32,814 nt of DNA from Comamonadaceae bacterium (GCA_027486755.1 JAIXOM010000019.1:1-32814), one strand, 5' to 3'; counted from the stretch's first letter, positions 9,375 to 18,402 are shown. Made by a program: numbers and translations. The notes: generated by a model from the letters alone, not told the origin.

Positions 9375-9890
9375 TCAGGGCTGGGGTGGCACCTGAGCCT
9401 CGAAGTATTGCCGCACCACCGACTCGGCGATGCAGGCCGGCCGCTCCTGCCCTTCAATTTCGAGGGCGACCCGAAAGGTCAGTTGCAGGCCGCCGGCAAT
9501 GTCGAGCAACTCGGCCAGCACAAAGCGGCCGCGTACCCGGCTGCCCGCCACCACCGGGCTGGTAAAGCGCACCTTGTTGAGGCCGTAATTCAGACCCATC
9601 TCGCAAAAGGGCAAGGTCATGTGGCGTTCATAAAACTGACCGAGCAATGAGAGCGTGAGAAAGCCGTGGGCGATGGTGTTGCCATAGGGCGATTGCTGGC
9701 GCGAGCGCTCGACGTCCACATGAATCCACTGAAAGTCACCGGTGGCCTCGGCGAACAAATCGATGTGGCGTTGGCTCAGTTGTACCCAGTCGGTGAGGAA
9801 GGCTTCGCGGCCGACCAGGCTGCGGATTTCATCGACCGATTGAGCAAAGGAGCCGGCGTGGCTAGAGGGCGGGGTAGGTGTGCAGCTCAT
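9375..9890 (-). CDS. MaoC-like hot-dog-fold (R)-enoyl-CoA hydratase
   Basis: The 171-residue single hot-dog domain carries the hydratase 2 signature. Asp52 and His57 lie in ATGDFQWIHVD, followed by YGNTIAHGFLTLSLL (about 69-83). MaoC/PhaJ-type enzymes hydrate trans-2-enoyl-CoA to (R)-3-hydroxyacyl-CoA. The catalytic Asp/His pair is intact, so activity is likely, unlike the two crotonases that lack their Glu residues. The start overlaps the stop of the acyl-CoA ligase by 4 bases (ATGA). It probably supplies the hydration step for the ester made by that ligase. Confidence 0.92.
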   Translation of the reverse strand: MSCTPTPPSSHAGSFAQSVDEIRSLVGREAFLTDWVQLSQRHIDLFAEATGDFQWIHVDVERSRQQSPYGNTIAHGFLTLSLLGQFYERHMTLPFCEMGLNYGLNKVRFTSPVVAGSRVRGRFVLAELLDIAGGLQLTFRVALEIEGQERPACIAESVVRQYFEAQVPPQP

Positions 9891-11548
9891 GCGCGTTTGT
9901 CCAGGACAGGAGAAAGATGGGCCACCTGATCGCGCATTTCGCGCTTGAGCAGCTTGCCATTGGCATTGCGCGGCAAGGCCGTGCTCTGCACAGTGTAGGA
10001 CTCAGGCACCTTGTAGTCTGACAGCACTGCTTTGCAGTGGGCCTTGAGCTCGGCCTGCAGCGCTTCGGTGACGGCGTAGCCCGGCTTGAGACCCACAAAG
10101 GCATGGACCCGCTCGCCCAGCACCGGGCAGGGCTTGGCCACCACCGCGCATTCCTGCACGCTGGGGTGCTCGTACAGGGCGTTCTCCACCTCGATGGTGT
10201 AGATCTTGAAGCCGCCGCGGTTGATCATGTCCTTTTTGCGGTCCATCACCCGCACATAGCCCTGCTCGTCGATGGTGCCCAGATCGCCCGAATGCCAATA
10301 ACCGCCGGTGATGTTGGCTTGGGTCGCCTCCGGGTTGTCCCAATAGCCGCGTACCACCATCGGCCCCTTGATCCAGATTTCACCCAGAGTGCCCGGTGGC
10401 AACTCACGCCCCTCGTCATCCATCACCCGCATGTCCACGCAATGCAGGGGCTGTCCCACCGTATCGTTGTGGGCCCGGGTCTGGCCCGGCGGCATGAGCG
10501 TGGCCGGCGAGGTGGTCTCGGTAGCGCCGTAGCAGTTCATCAGCACAAGTTCGGGCACCTTCTCGGCCAACTCGACGATGGTGGCCACCGGCATGGGCGC
10601 GCCGCCGTAAGCGCCGATGCGCCAGGCGCTCAGGTCGTACTGCTCAAAGCTCGGATCGATCAGACACAGCTTGTACATGGCCGGCACCATCAGGCTGTGG
10701 CTGATGCGCTCGGCCCCGGCGATGCGCAGGTAGTCGGCTGCCTTGAAGGCCGGCATGATGACCATCTTGCCGGCGCAGTAGACAAAGGTGGTGGTCAGCG
10801 CCACCAGGCCGGTCACGTGGCTCAGCGGCACTGCGGCCACGGTGGCATCTTGCGGGCCCAGGCCCATGGCCAGCGCATAGTGCATCGAGGAGTGCACGAT
10901 GCCCAGGTGGGTGAGCATGGCCCCTTTGGGCCGGCCGGTGGTGCCCGAGGTGTAGAGGATGACGGCGGTATCCTGCTCGTGCACCTCAGCCACAGGGACC
11001 GTGCTGCTCAGCACATGGTCTGCATAAGCCGTGCTGCCGGCAGCCAGGGCGCCATCACCGATCTGCCAGCGCTGCTTGAGCGCGGGGAGCTCAGAGGCCG
11101 GCGGCAGGATGGGCGCCAGCTCGGCCTCATGCACCAGCAGCACCGCGCCGCAATGCTGCAGCATATAGCGCAGGCCCGGGGTTTGCTCGCGGGTGCTCAG
11201 CGGCACCGCAATCGCCCCCAAGCGTGCCGCCGCAAAGAGGGTGAGCACAAATTCAATCCGGTTGCCCAGCAGCAGCGCGACCCGATCGCCGGCGCGCACG
11301 CCGGCTGCCGCCATGCCGGCGGCCAGGGCAGCGGCCGCATCGAGCAACTGCCGGTAGCTCAGGCGCTGCTCGCCACATACCAGGGCGCAGCGCTGGCCTT
11401 CGCGCTCGACAGCCCGCTCCAGCATCTGGTGCAAGCTGCGTGGCCTGTCGATAAAGCAAGGCTCCACCCGGCTGCCGAACAAGGACTCAAGCCGGGTAGG
11501 CGCAGCGCCGCTGCCCTGCCAGTGACTCAAGGGAGCGGAGCCGCTCAT
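9887..11548 (-). CDS. AMP-forming acyl-CoA ligase (ANL superfamily)
   Basis: This 553-residue protein activates a carboxylic acid as acyl-AMP and then acyl-CoA. The P-loop-like motif YTSGTTGRPKG is at 199-209 and the A5 motif is YGATETTSP. WHSGDLG holds the ribose-binding Asp, followed by DRKKDMINRGGFKI, the hinge between the large and small domains. The catalytic lysine is Lys532 in PRNANGKLLKRE. It overlaps the upstream AtuA-like small gene and the downstream MaoC gene by 4 bases each. This places it in the core of the pathway as the likely entry enzyme. Side-chain preference cannot be read from the motifs. A medium-chain, branched or cyclic acid would be usual for this group. Confidence 0.93.
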   Translation of the reverse strand: MSGSAPLSHWQGSGAAPTRLESLFGSRVEPCFIDRPRSLHQMLERAVEREGQRCALVCGEQRLSYRQLLDAAAALAAGMAAAGVRAGDRVALLLGNRIEFVLTLFAAARLGAIAVPLSTREQTPGLRYMLQHCGAVLLVHEAELAPILPPASELPALKQRWQIGDGALAAGSTAYADHVLSSTVPVAEVHEQDTAVILYTSGTTGRPKGAMLTHLGIVHSSMHYALAMGLGPQDATVAAVPLSHVTGLVALTTTFVYCAGKMVIMPAFKAADYLRIAGAERISHSLMVPAMYKLCLIDPSFEQYDLSAWRIGAYGGAPMPVATIVELAEKVPELVLMNCYGATETTSPATLMPPGQTRAHNDTVGQPLHCVDMRVMDDEGRELPPGTLGEIWIKGPMVVRGYWDNPEATQANITGGYWHSGDLGTIDEQGYVRVMDRKKDMINRGGFKIYTIEVENALYEHPSVQECAVVAKPCPVLGERVHAFVGLKPGYAVTEALQAELKAHCKAVLSDYKVPESYTVQSTALPRNANGKLLKREMRDQVAHLSPVLDKRA

Positions 11549-11901
11549 GGGCTGCTTTCCAGCCGGTCGCGGGGCGCGAGCAGGCTGCGACCCTCGTCTT
11601 CAATCGACAGGTCCAGCAGCAGCCAGATGGCCGCTTTCTGCCAGTGCAGGCCTGGGTGCAGCGAAGCGTAGACGCCGCCGGGCAAGGCCTGGGGCAAGAC
11701 AAATTTCAGGGCCCGCAAGCCGGGCACCTCATAGCGCAGCACCGGGCCGGGGACGACCCGGTTGATCAGCGGCGCCAAGCGCTCGGGCGTGAGCGCCTGG
11801 CACAACAGCTCGTAAGCGGCCTGATCGCGCGCGACCAGGGACAAATCGAGCATGTCGCCTTTGTCACCGGCGCGGCCGGCTGCGATATCTCCGACCCTCA
11901 T
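11545..11901 (-). CDS. Small AtuA-associated protein (AtuA-like ferredoxin-fold domain)
   Basis: The 118-residue product matches the C-terminal domain that in many AtuA-family proteins is fused to the DUF1446 domain. The hallmark AAGRAGDKGDMLDLSLVA is at about 7-24. The tail (PGGVYASLHPGLHWQKAAI, then WLLLDL) is also characteristic. Here it is a separate polypeptide whose start overlaps the stop of the large AtuA-like gene (ATGA), so the two subunits are probably made in equal amounts and form a complex. Biochemical function of the family is poorly known. It was named from acyclic terpene (citronellol/geraniol) utilisation in Pseudomonas. Confidence 0.85.
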   Translation of the reverse strand: MRVGDIAAGRAGDKGDMLDLSLVARDQAAYELLCQALTPERLAPLINRVVPGPVLRYEVPGLRALKFVLPQALPGGVYASLHPGLHWQKAAIWLLLDLSIEDEGRSLLAPRDRLESSP

Positions 11902-13223
11902 GATTGACTCCAGACGATCTGGGTGGGCACCAACGCGTGTTCAATGAAGCCGTCGAGCACCTCAATGCGCGGCCGTTTTTCGCTGCGCACGCTGCTGCCG
12001 CCGGCCGGCCCGGACAGGGTCATGGCGTAGACCTCGTCTTCAATGGTCTGTGCCTGCTCGCCATCGCTGCAGCGGGCCGACACATGCACCCGCAACTCGG
12101 GTATGGGGCCGCGCAGCAACTGCGAGCCGGCGCGCAGCACCGAACCGGTACCGACCAGGTCAATGGAGATATCTGCGTCGGCCCAATTCCCGAGCCGCAA
12201 GCGCAGCGCCTGGGCCATGACCTCGGCGCGCTCGCGTGCGCCGGCGCCAGCCAGAGCAATCTCGCAGTCCATGATGAAGCCAGGCCTGTCGACAAAGCCA
12301 GCCACCTTGAGCGTGGGCGGCGGCCCCTTGGAGCGCACGCCACTCATACGCACCCGGTTCTCCCCGACCGGATCAAAGCGCACGCCGCTGAAGTCGACCA
12401 CCAGGTCCGGGGTGGCGTAATAAGAAGGGTCGTGCACCTCATAGAGCAATTGCAGGCTGCAGGTCAGGGCATCGACGATGCCCGGCGCACCCGGCGGCAG
12501 GCCGATTTCGGCCGAGCCGTCGGCCATCACCCGGGCCAGCGGATAGCCCAGGCGGGCATATTGCTCGGCGCTCAGGGGTGGGGGCAGGCCTGCGCCTGCA
12601 ATCGGCTCGTAATTGCCGCCGGTGAGCTGACCGCCGCATTCGAGCAGGTGACCGACGCCGATCGCACCCGCTAGGGCCTCCTCGCCGGGTACCAGACGAT
12701 CGCGGGCGACCGCAGAAAAAAGCGCTGAATCGGCAACGCGGCCAGTGACCACCACATCGGCGCCTTGCGCCAGGGCATCGGCCAGTGGGTGGCAGCCCAG
12801 GTAGGCATGGGCGCCCAGCAGGGGCGCGCCGGGTTCGCGCACCCAACGCACTTGAGCAGCCCGATCCATCACATCGTCGCCCACAATCGCTGCCACCTTC
12901 AGGCCGGGCAGACCCAGCTCGCGGGCAAGCCGGGCGATCCGCTCGGCCGCAGCCACCGGGTTGGCCGCGCCCAGATTGGAGACGATGCGGCAGCCTTTTT
13001 CGCGGGCCACCGGCAACAGCGGCGTGAGCCGGCGCACCAGACGGGGGTCATAGCCGGCTTGCGGGTTGTCGCGACGCGCCCGGATGGCCGGCACCAGGGT
13101 GCGCTCGGCCAGGCATTCGAGCACCACCGCATCCACACCGCTGCGGGCCAGCACCACGGCCGGGTCGATGCGGTCGCCCGCAAAGCCGGCGCCAGCACCC
13201 AGAACGCAAACCGGACTTTCCAT
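11898..13223 (-). CDS. AtuA-like protein (DUF1446, acyclic terpene utilisation family)
   Basis: This 441-residue protein has the DUF1446 pattern: VCVLGAGAGFAGDRIDPAV at the N-terminus, ECLAERTL, a YDPRLVRRLTPLLP segment, IVSNLGAANP and later VVTGRVADSALF. AtuA is required for terpene catabolism in Pseudomonas, but its reaction is not established. I start it at the ATG at 13223, which overlaps the LivF stop in TGATG; a GTG one codon upstream is equally possible. The small subunit follows with a 4-base overlap. None of the usual partners of atu clusters (geranyl-CoA carboxylase biotin subunits) is present, so the pathway is not the known citronellol route. Confidence 0.85.
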   Translation of the reverse strand: MESPVCVLGAGAGFAGDRIDPAVVLARSGVDAVVLECLAERTLVPAIRARRDNPQAGYDPRLVRRLTPLLPVAREKGCRIVSNLGAANPVAAAERIARLARELGLPGLKVAAIVGDDVMDRAAQVRWVREPGAPLLGAHAYLGCHPLADALAQGADVVVTGRVADSALFSAVARDRLVPGEEALAGAIGVGHLLECGGQLTGGNYEPIAGAGLPPPLSAEQYARLGYPLARVMADGSAEIGLPPGAPGIVDALTCSLQLLYEVHDPSYYATPDLVVDFSGVRFDPVGENRVRMSGVRSKGPPPTLKVAGFVDRPGFIMDCEIALAGAGARERAEVMAQALRLRLGNWADADISIDLVGTGSVLRAGSQLLRGPIPELRVHVSARCSDGEQAQTIEDEVYAMTLSGPAGGSSVRSEKRPRIEVLDGFIEHALVPTQIVWSQS

Positions 13224-13939
13224 CACAGCCCCATGTAGGAACGTTGCACATCAGGATCGTGCAGGAGATCCGCCCCGCTGCCGGTCTTGAGCAGCTGGCC
13301 GTGCTCGAGGATGTAGCCGCGCTGGCACATCTGCAAGGCGTTACGCACATTCTGCTCGACCAGCAGCACACTCAAGCCCTTGGTGGCCACCAGCTGCTTG
13401 ACCAGCTCGAACACCCGATCGACCATGATGGGCGCCAGACCCAGCGAAGGCTCGTCGAGCATCATCAGCTTGGGCATGCCCATCATGGCGCGGGCCACCG
13501 CGCACATCTGTCGCTCCCCGCCGGACAGGCGCCCGGCCAGCTGCTGGCGGCGCTCGGCCAGGATGGGGAAAAAACTCATCACCTCGTCCAGGTTGTGCTT
13601 CATCTGAGCGCGTGCCTGCTGATGGTAGGCGCCCAGCTCCAGGTTCTCCAGCACCGTCATGAAGGGGAACAAGCGCCCGCCCTCGGGCACCATGATCAGC
13701 CCGCGGGCGGCAGCAGCGTGGGCCGGCTCGGCGCTCACATCCTGGCCGTCAAACAGCACCTGGCCCGACTGGGCGCGCAAATGACCGGTGATGGTCAAGA
13801 GCAAGGTCGTCTTGCCGGCGCCGTTGGCGCCGACGACCGCTACGATCTCACCGCGCTTGACGTGCAAGTCGATGTCGTGCAACACGGGCAGCTCGCCGTA
13901 GCCGGAGCACAGCTTGCTAACGTTCAGGATGGTGTCCAT
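13223..13939 (-). CDS. livF: Branched-chain amino acid-type ABC transporter ATP-binding protein LivF
   Basis: The 238-residue ATPase has Walker A GANGAGKTT at 37-45, the signature LSGGE at 138-142 and Walker B LMMLDEP at 158-164. The wording LGLAPIMVDRVFELVKQL is typical of LivF rather than LivG. It would energise LivHM together with LivG. A GAGGGG ribosome-binding site precedes the ATG at 13939, which lies 16 bases inside the livG coding sequence. The stop overlaps the AtuA-like gene, tying transport and catabolism on one transcript. HAAT-family transporters in such clusters commonly import aromatic or alicyclic acids, so the symbol denotes subunit type, not leucine as ligand. Confidence 0.95.
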   Translation of the reverse strand: MDTILNVSKLCSGYGELPVLHDIDLHVKRGEIVAVVGANGAGKTTLLLTITGHLRAQSGQVLFDGQDVSAEPAHAAAARGLIMVPEGGRLFPFMTVLENLELGAYHQQARAQMKHNLDEVMSFFPILAERRQQLAGRLSGGERQMCAVARAMMGMPKLMMLDEPSLGLAPIMVDRVFELVKQLVATKGLSVLLVEQNVRNALQMCQRGYILEHGQLLKTGSGADLLHDPDVQRSYMGL

Positions 13940-14664
13940 TGGTGCCCCTCGCCCAGATATGCCTTCACCACCTCGGGTGAACTCAAGATGTCTTCGGCCG
14001 TGCCCTCGGCAATCAGCCGGCCGCGGTCGAGCACGATGACCCGCTCGGAAAAAGCCCGCACCACCTTCAGGTTGTGCTCGATGATGAGAAAGGTCAGCCC
14101 GTCTTCTTCATGCAGACTGCGCAGCAGGTCGATACAGCGACCCGTCTCGCTCTGGTTGAGCCCGGCCATGACCTCGTCGAGCAGAACAATTTCGGGACCC
14201 AAGGCCAGAGCCCGCGCCACTTCCAGGCGTCGCCGTTCGCTCAGCGTCAGGTCGCCGGCGCGGCGTTTGGCATGGGCACCGAGGCCCACGCGGGTGAGGA
14301 CAGCCATGGCCCGGTCACGTGCATCGGCCATGCGCGCATGCTGCAAGAAGGCGCCGACCATCACGTTTTCCAGCGCCGACAGGGCAATGAGCGGCTTGAC
14401 GATCTGGAAGGTGCGGCCCATGCCCAGCTTGGCCCGCTCATGCGGCGGCAGCGCATTGATGGTCTGCCCGCGCAAGGACACCTCGCCCAGGGTCGGGGCC
14501 AGCTGACCGGTGAGCAGGTTGAAATAGGTGGTCTTGCCGGCACCGTTGGGGCCGATGATGCTGACCACCTCGCCCTTGTTGACCGACAGAGACACATCGT
14601 CGACGGCTTTGAGGCCCATGAAGTGCTTGCTCGCACCTCGCGTCTGTAGCAAGGCCTGGCTCAT
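13924..14664 (-). CDS. livG: Branched-chain amino acid-type ABC transporter ATP-binding protein LivG
   Basis: This 246-residue ATPase has Walker A GPNGAGKTT at 38-46. Its signature is LSERR at 141-145 instead of LSGGQ, which is normal for LivG. Walker B IVLLDEVMAGL begins near 159. I take the ATG at 14664, which shares bases with the livM stop (TGATG); a GTG one codon upstream is the alternative. LivG pairs with LivF to form the ATPase dimer on the inner face of LivHM. Confidence 0.95.
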   Translation of the reverse strand: MSQALLQTRGASKHFMGLKAVDDVSLSVNKGEVVSIIGPNGAGKTTYFNLLTGQLAPTLGEVSLRGQTINALPPHERAKLGMGRTFQIVKPLIALSALENVMVGAFLQHARMADARDRAMAVLTRVGLGAHAKRRAGDLTLSERRRLEVARALALGPEIVLLDEVMAGLNQSETGRCIDLLRSLHEEDGLTFLIIEHNLKVVRAFSERVIVLDRGRLIAEGTAEDILSSPEVVKAYLGEGHQWTPS

Positions 14665-15704
14665 CACTGGCCTCCTTTCTTGCCCTTGATCTTGCGCAAC
14701 AGGTCCTCGAAGGCACCGACCACGCCGCGCTTCATGAACAGGGCCGCCAGCACCATGAGCAGACCCAGGATGGCCAGGTTCATGCCGGGCAGCGCATCGG
14801 CCAGTTCGGCGCGCAAGAAGTTCTCAAAGGGCACGATCAAGGCCGCGCCGAGCAAGGGCCCGGCTATCGTGCCCACACCGCCAATGAGCGAGAGCAGCGC
14901 AAACTTCACGCCCACGTCCTGCAAGGTAAACAGGGTGGGCGGGTCGATGAAGCGCAGGTACATGGTGAACAAGGTGCCGCCGATGGCGGTGAGGAAGGCA
15001 CTGAGCGCCATGCCCTGAAGCTTGACGGACAGCACATTGATGCCCGAAGCGCGGGCCGAGTCCTCGTCCTCGCGCACGGCCAGCAGATAGTAGCCCAGCC
15101 GACTGCGGCGCAGCCAGACGGTGATGCCCACCACCAGCGCCACGAACACAAACATCAACACCGCATACTGCCAACGCTCGCGAAAAATCATGTTCGCAAA
15201 ACCCGCCTTGAACGGGATCATGATGCCGCGCGGCCCGCCGGTGAAGCTGTCGAAGTGGTTGGCCAGCACGAAGGCCACCTCGTTGAAAGCCATGGTGGCA
15301 ATCGCAAAGAAGGGCCCGCGCAGCCGAAAGGTCGGCCAGGAGATCAGCATGGCCACCAGCGCCGCCAGCACCGCCGCCGGCACCATGACCAGCCAGGGTG
15401 AAAGCCCGTAGCGGCTGGTGGCAATGGCCGTGACGTAGGCGCCGATGCCAAAGAACACGCCGTGGCCCAGCGAGAACTGCCCGCCGAAGCCACCGATGAT
15501 GTTCCAGGACGCGGCCAGCCCCCCCATCAGGTAGGTGAAGGCAATGATGTTGAGCCAGTAGGGGTCCTTGGCCAGGAACACCAGGGGCGCGCCGGCCAAG
15601 GCCATCAGGGCCAGGTAGCGGCCGAGCGCGGTACTACCGGACTGCAGACCCGAGACCTCGGGTGCCACCTGGGGCGGCGGGGATTGACGATCAGTTTTGT
15701 TCAC
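14664..15704 (-). CDS. livM: Branched-chain amino acid-type ABC transporter permease LivM
   Basis: The 346-residue permease has multiple hydrophobic segments and the family blocks WNIIGGFGGQFSLGHGVFFG, TFRLRGPFFAIATMAF, and RASGIN with VREDEDSA ahead of it. The most likely start is the GTG at 15704. An AGGAGG ribosome-binding site lies nine bases upstream, and the next in-frame GTG (15725) overlaps that site. The coding region then begins 14 bases inside livH. It forms the transmembrane channel with LivH. The C-terminus is Lys/Gly-rich (KIKGKKGG), expected for the cytoplasmic end. Confidence 0.93.
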   Translation of the reverse strand: MNKTDRQSPPPQVAPEVSGLQSGSTALGRYLALMALAGAPLVFLAKDPYWLNIIAFTYLMGGLAASWNIIGGFGGQFSLGHGVFFGIGAYVTAIATSRYGLSPWLVMVPAAVLAALVAMLISWPTFRLRGPFFAIATMAFNEVAFVLANHFDSFTGGPRGIMIPFKAGFANMIFRERWQYAVLMFVFVALVVGITVWLRRSRLGYYLLAVREDEDSARASGINVLSVKLQGMALSAFLTAIGGTLFTMYLRFIDPPTLFTLQDVGVKFALLSLIGGVGTIAGPLLGAALIVPFENFLRAELADALPGMNLAILGLLMVLAALFMKRGVVGAFEDLLRKIKGKKGGQ

Positions 15705-16581
15705 GGAAACCCACCTCCTCAGCACCCACCTGCCCCAGCAGGCCGGCCGGCCGAATGATCAGAACCACCAGAAAGATCAGGAACCAAATAGCGTGGCGCA
15801 GGGCCGGGTCGATGTAGTAGCCGGCCAGAGCCTCGACCACGCCGACGATCAACCCGCCCAGGTAGGCGCCCCAGACACTGCCCAAGCCACCGAGCACCAC
15901 CACGGCAAAAGCCGCCAGGATGAAGTTGCCGCCCACGCCGGGAGTGATGGAGTAAATCGGTGTGAGCATCACACCGGCCAGGCCGGCCAGCGCCGCGCCG
16001 ATGCCAAAGGTCATGAGAAAGGTCTTTTCCACATTGATACCCACGGTGCGCGCGGCGCGCTTGTCCTGGGTCACAGCCCGTACCGACTTGCCCACCATGG
16101 TGCGGGTGAGCCAGAAATGCAGGCCGATGGTGATGGCGGTGGTAACCACAAAGGTCAGCAAGCGCACCGTGCCGATCTTCATGTCGCCCATCTCGATCAC
16201 CTGCGCGCCGAAGTCGCCGCCCACGCTGCGCGCCTCGCCCCGGGTAAAGGCCAGCATGATGTTCTGGAACAGCATCAGGAGACCAAAAGTGGCGAAGATC
16301 TGCATGTTCGATTCGTTGTGCAGCGGCTGTATCACCAGGCGCTGGATCAGCACCCCCAGCAAGCCCACCGCCGGCGCCACGATGAACACCGAGAGGTAGG
16401 GGCTCAGCCCGAGGATGTTGTAGGCGTAGTAGCCCCCGTACATGCCGAACATCACTAATTCGCCTTGGGCGAAGTTGACGATGCGCACGGTGCCAAAGAT
16501 CAGGTTCAGGCCCACGCTGACGAGGCCGTAGACGCCTCCGAGCAGCAGGCCGATCACCAGCACGTTCAATAGTTGGTCCAT
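15691..16581 (-). CDS. livH: Branched-chain amino acid-type ABC transporter permease LivH
   Basis: This 296-residue permease starts MDQLLNVLVIGLLLGGVYGL. It carries the family features GLNLIFGTVRIVNFAQGELV and GKSVRAVTQDKRAARTVGIN, the cytoplasmic EAA-like loop. The start is decided by a strong ribosome-binding site, GAGGAG, four bases before the ATG at 16581; an upstream ATG at 16614 would place that site inside the gene and lies within the aldolase coding region. The aldolase stop is at 16589, so the two genes are only 7 bases apart. Confidence 0.95.
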   Translation of the reverse strand: MDQLLNVLVIGLLLGGVYGLVSVGLNLIFGTVRIVNFAQGELVMFGMYGGYYAYNILGLSPYLSVFIVAPAVGLLGVLIQRLVIQPLHNESNMQIFATFGLLMLFQNIMLAFTRGEARSVGGDFGAQVIEMGDMKIGTVRLLTFVVTTAITIGLHFWLTRTMVGKSVRAVTQDKRAARTVGINVEKTFLMTFGIGAALAGLAGVMLTPIYSITPGVGGNFILAAFAVVVLGGLGSVWGAYLGGLIVGVVEALAGYYIDPALRHAIWFLIFLVVLIIRPAGLLGQVGAEEVGFREQN

Positions 16582-16588
16582 GGTCTCC

Positions 16589-17407
16589 TCATTGGTTGTC
16601 GTCCAGCTTGTCAAACACCTCTCGCAAGCCAGACACGCGCTGGCGCACGCCGGCCATCATCAAATCCCATTCCACGCCCGCCGTCACAAAGCGCGCGCCC
16701 ATGCCGACGACCTGGCGCACCAGGGCTGGCGTGTGCGCCAGGCCACCGGCGCCGGCCACCTTGCCGTGGCGCTGGCAGGCCCGGATGACGCGCTCGTGGC
16801 AAGCCATCACCTCCGGGTGGCCGTACTCAGCCGGTCGGCCGAGCGCGTCGCACAAATCCACCGTGCCGATGTGCAAGATATCCACGCCCGGCACGGCCGC
16901 AATCTCGTCGGCCCGCGCCACCGCCTCGGGTGACTCGAGCATCACCACCACGGTGGTGGCGGCATTGAAGGCCTGGCGCAGCGCACGCGCGTCGCTGCCG
17001 GGGCGGTAGCCCACATGCGGCCAGTTACCGGCTGCCGAGCGTTCGCCCTCGGGCGCGAACTTACAGGCGCGCACCACGGCGCGGGCCTGCTCGGCGTTTT
17101 CCACATGCGGCGCGATGATGCCCAGGGCGCCGGCATCGAGCAGGCGGTTGGCGTAGTGCCCGTCCAGGCTGGGCACCCGCACCAGCGGCGTCACACCCGC
17201 ATACAGCGCCGTGACGCAGACCTGCGCCGCAGCCGACTCGGGAATCACAGAATGCTCCAGGTCCAGACTGATGGCGTCGCAGCCGCAACTGCGCGCGGCC
17301 AGAGCGATGTCCACGCTGGCGACCTTCTGCACGATCAGCGCCACGCCCAAACCGCCAGCAGCCAAGGTCAGCGCCAGCGGATTGCGCAACAAGGGGAAGT
17401 CGCTCAT
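16589..17407 (-). CDS. HpcH/HpaI-family class II aldolase
   Basis: The 272-residue TIM-barrel protein belongs to the HpcH/HpaI/citrate lyase-beta family, which cleaves 2-keto-4-hydroxy or related diacids to pyruvate or glyoxylate products. His52 in LDLEHS, Arg77 in VRVPS, the metal ligand Glu158 in VMLES and metal ligand Asp184 in IGTVDL match the HpaI active-site set. IGTVDLCDALG replaces the usual IGPNDLS. The ATG at 17407 is supported by an AAGGAG site and overlaps the stop of the upstream dehydrogenase (ATGA). Together the two enzymes could handle a 2-hydroxy/2-keto acid fragment. Both sit oddly between the LivK receptor and its permease genes. Confidence 0.9.
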   Translation of the reverse strand: MSDFPLLRNPLALTLAAGGLGVALIVQKVASVDIALAARSCGCDAISLDLEHSVIPESAAAQVCVTALYAGVTPLVRVPSLDGHYANRLLDAGALGIIAPHVENAEQARAVVRACKFAPEGERSAAGNWPHVGYRPGSDARALRQAFNAATTVVVMLESPEAVARADEIAAVPGVDILHIGTVDLCDALGRPAEYGHPEVMACHERVIRACQRHGKVAGAGGLAHTPALVRQVVGMGARFVTAGVEWDLMMAGVRQRVSGLREVFDKLDDNQ

Positions 17408-18402
17408 GCCTGCACTCCTTCGGACCAGGCTGCAGGCGCCAGAATCAGATCGGGCGCAGTCACTGCTTGCCCACGCTGCCAGAGCGCCAGATTGCCAAAA
17501 GCGTGGCGGGCCACATGCACGACGTTGTCGAACACGCCGCCGCCGGCGTGCGGTGTCACCACCACCTGCTCCAGTGCCAGCAAGGGGTTGTCCCGGGCCG
17601 GTGGCTCGGGGTCGAAGGCGTCCAGGCCGGCGCCGCGCAAGTGCCCGGACTGCAAGGCGGCGCACAAGGCAGCCTCGTCGATCAGGCCGCCGCGCGAGGT
17701 GTTGATCAGGATGGCTCCGGCTTTCATGCTCGCCAGCGACTGGGCGTTGATCACATGCCGCGTTGCCTCGGTCAGCGGCGCGTGCAGGCTAAGGATGTCG
17801 CTGCTGGCCAGCAATTCATCCGGGCCCACGCGGCGTACGCGCAGCCGGGCCTCGGTCTCGGGCGGTGCGGCCTGCAGGTCATGGTAGAGGATCTGCACCT
17901 CAAAACCCTGCAGCAGCTGCGACAGGCGCTGACCAATCTGGCCAAAGCCGTACAGCCCCACCGTCTTGCCCTGGATCTGGAAACAGGTCTCGCGCATCTC
18001 GGGCGTGGGCCACTGACCCAGCCGCATCACGCGGTTGACATAAGGGATGCGGCGGTACACCGCCAACACCAAAGCCAGGGCCATTTCGGCCACCGGCTGG
18101 CTATTGGCACCGGCGGTGATCGCCAGGCCTATGCCCCGGCGGCGCAGAGCCGCCAGGTCGATGGCGTCTATGCCTATGCCCCATTTGTGCACCCAGCGCA
18201 CACCGGGCGCTGCCGCCAGCAGCGCCTCGTCCACCCGGGCAAAGCCGGGCAGCAAGGCCTGGGCCCCGGCGGCCAGTGCCTGCTGGTGCGCCGCGTCGTA
18301 GGACTGTGCAAAGTGCAAAGTCCAGTCGGCAGGCGCGGCACGCTGCACCTCGCGGCGCACCGCCTCGGCCCAGACGTCCAGACAGGCGACCACCAAGCTC
18401 AT
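17404..18402 (-). CDS. D-isomer specific 2-hydroxyacid dehydrogenase
   Basis: This 332-residue NAD(P)-dependent enzyme interconverts a D-2-hydroxyacid and its 2-keto acid. The dinucleotide-binding motif GFGQIG is at 152-157. The catalytic Arg237 (NTSRGG), Glu266 (DPEPP) and His285 (TPHAGGG) are all in place. NAD preference is suggested by Asp175 after the second strand (ILYHD). The ATG at 18402 has an AAGGAG site six bases upstream; an upstream in-frame ATG at 18429 lacks one. It lies 43 bases after the LivK-type receptor and is coupled to the aldolase. Confidence 0.93.
   Translation of the reverse strand: MSLVVACLDVWAEAVRREVQRAAPADWTLHFAQSYDAAHQQALAAGAQALLPGFARVDEALLAAAPGVRWVHKWGIGIDAIDLAALRRRGIGLAITAGANSQPVAEMALALVLAVYRRIPYVNRVMRLGQWPTPEMRETCFQIQGKTVGLYGFGQIGQRLSQLLQGFEVQILYHDLQAAPPETEARLRVRRVGPDELLASSDILSLHAPLTEATRHVINAQSLASMKAGAILINTSRGGLIDEAALCAALQSGHLRGAGLDAFDPEPPARDNPLLALEQVVVTPHAGGGVFDNVVHVARHAFGNLALWQRGQAVTAPDLILAPAAWSEGVQA

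Noticed and set aside
10037..11671. 544-codon plus-strand open frame opposite the acyl-CoA ligase
   Set aside because: Antisense shadow of a ligase with all catalytic motifs; composition is artefactual.
11898..13223. Known citronellol/geraniol (atu) pathway
   Set aside because: The biotin-dependent geranyl-CoA carboxylase subunits and other atu genes are missing in the window.
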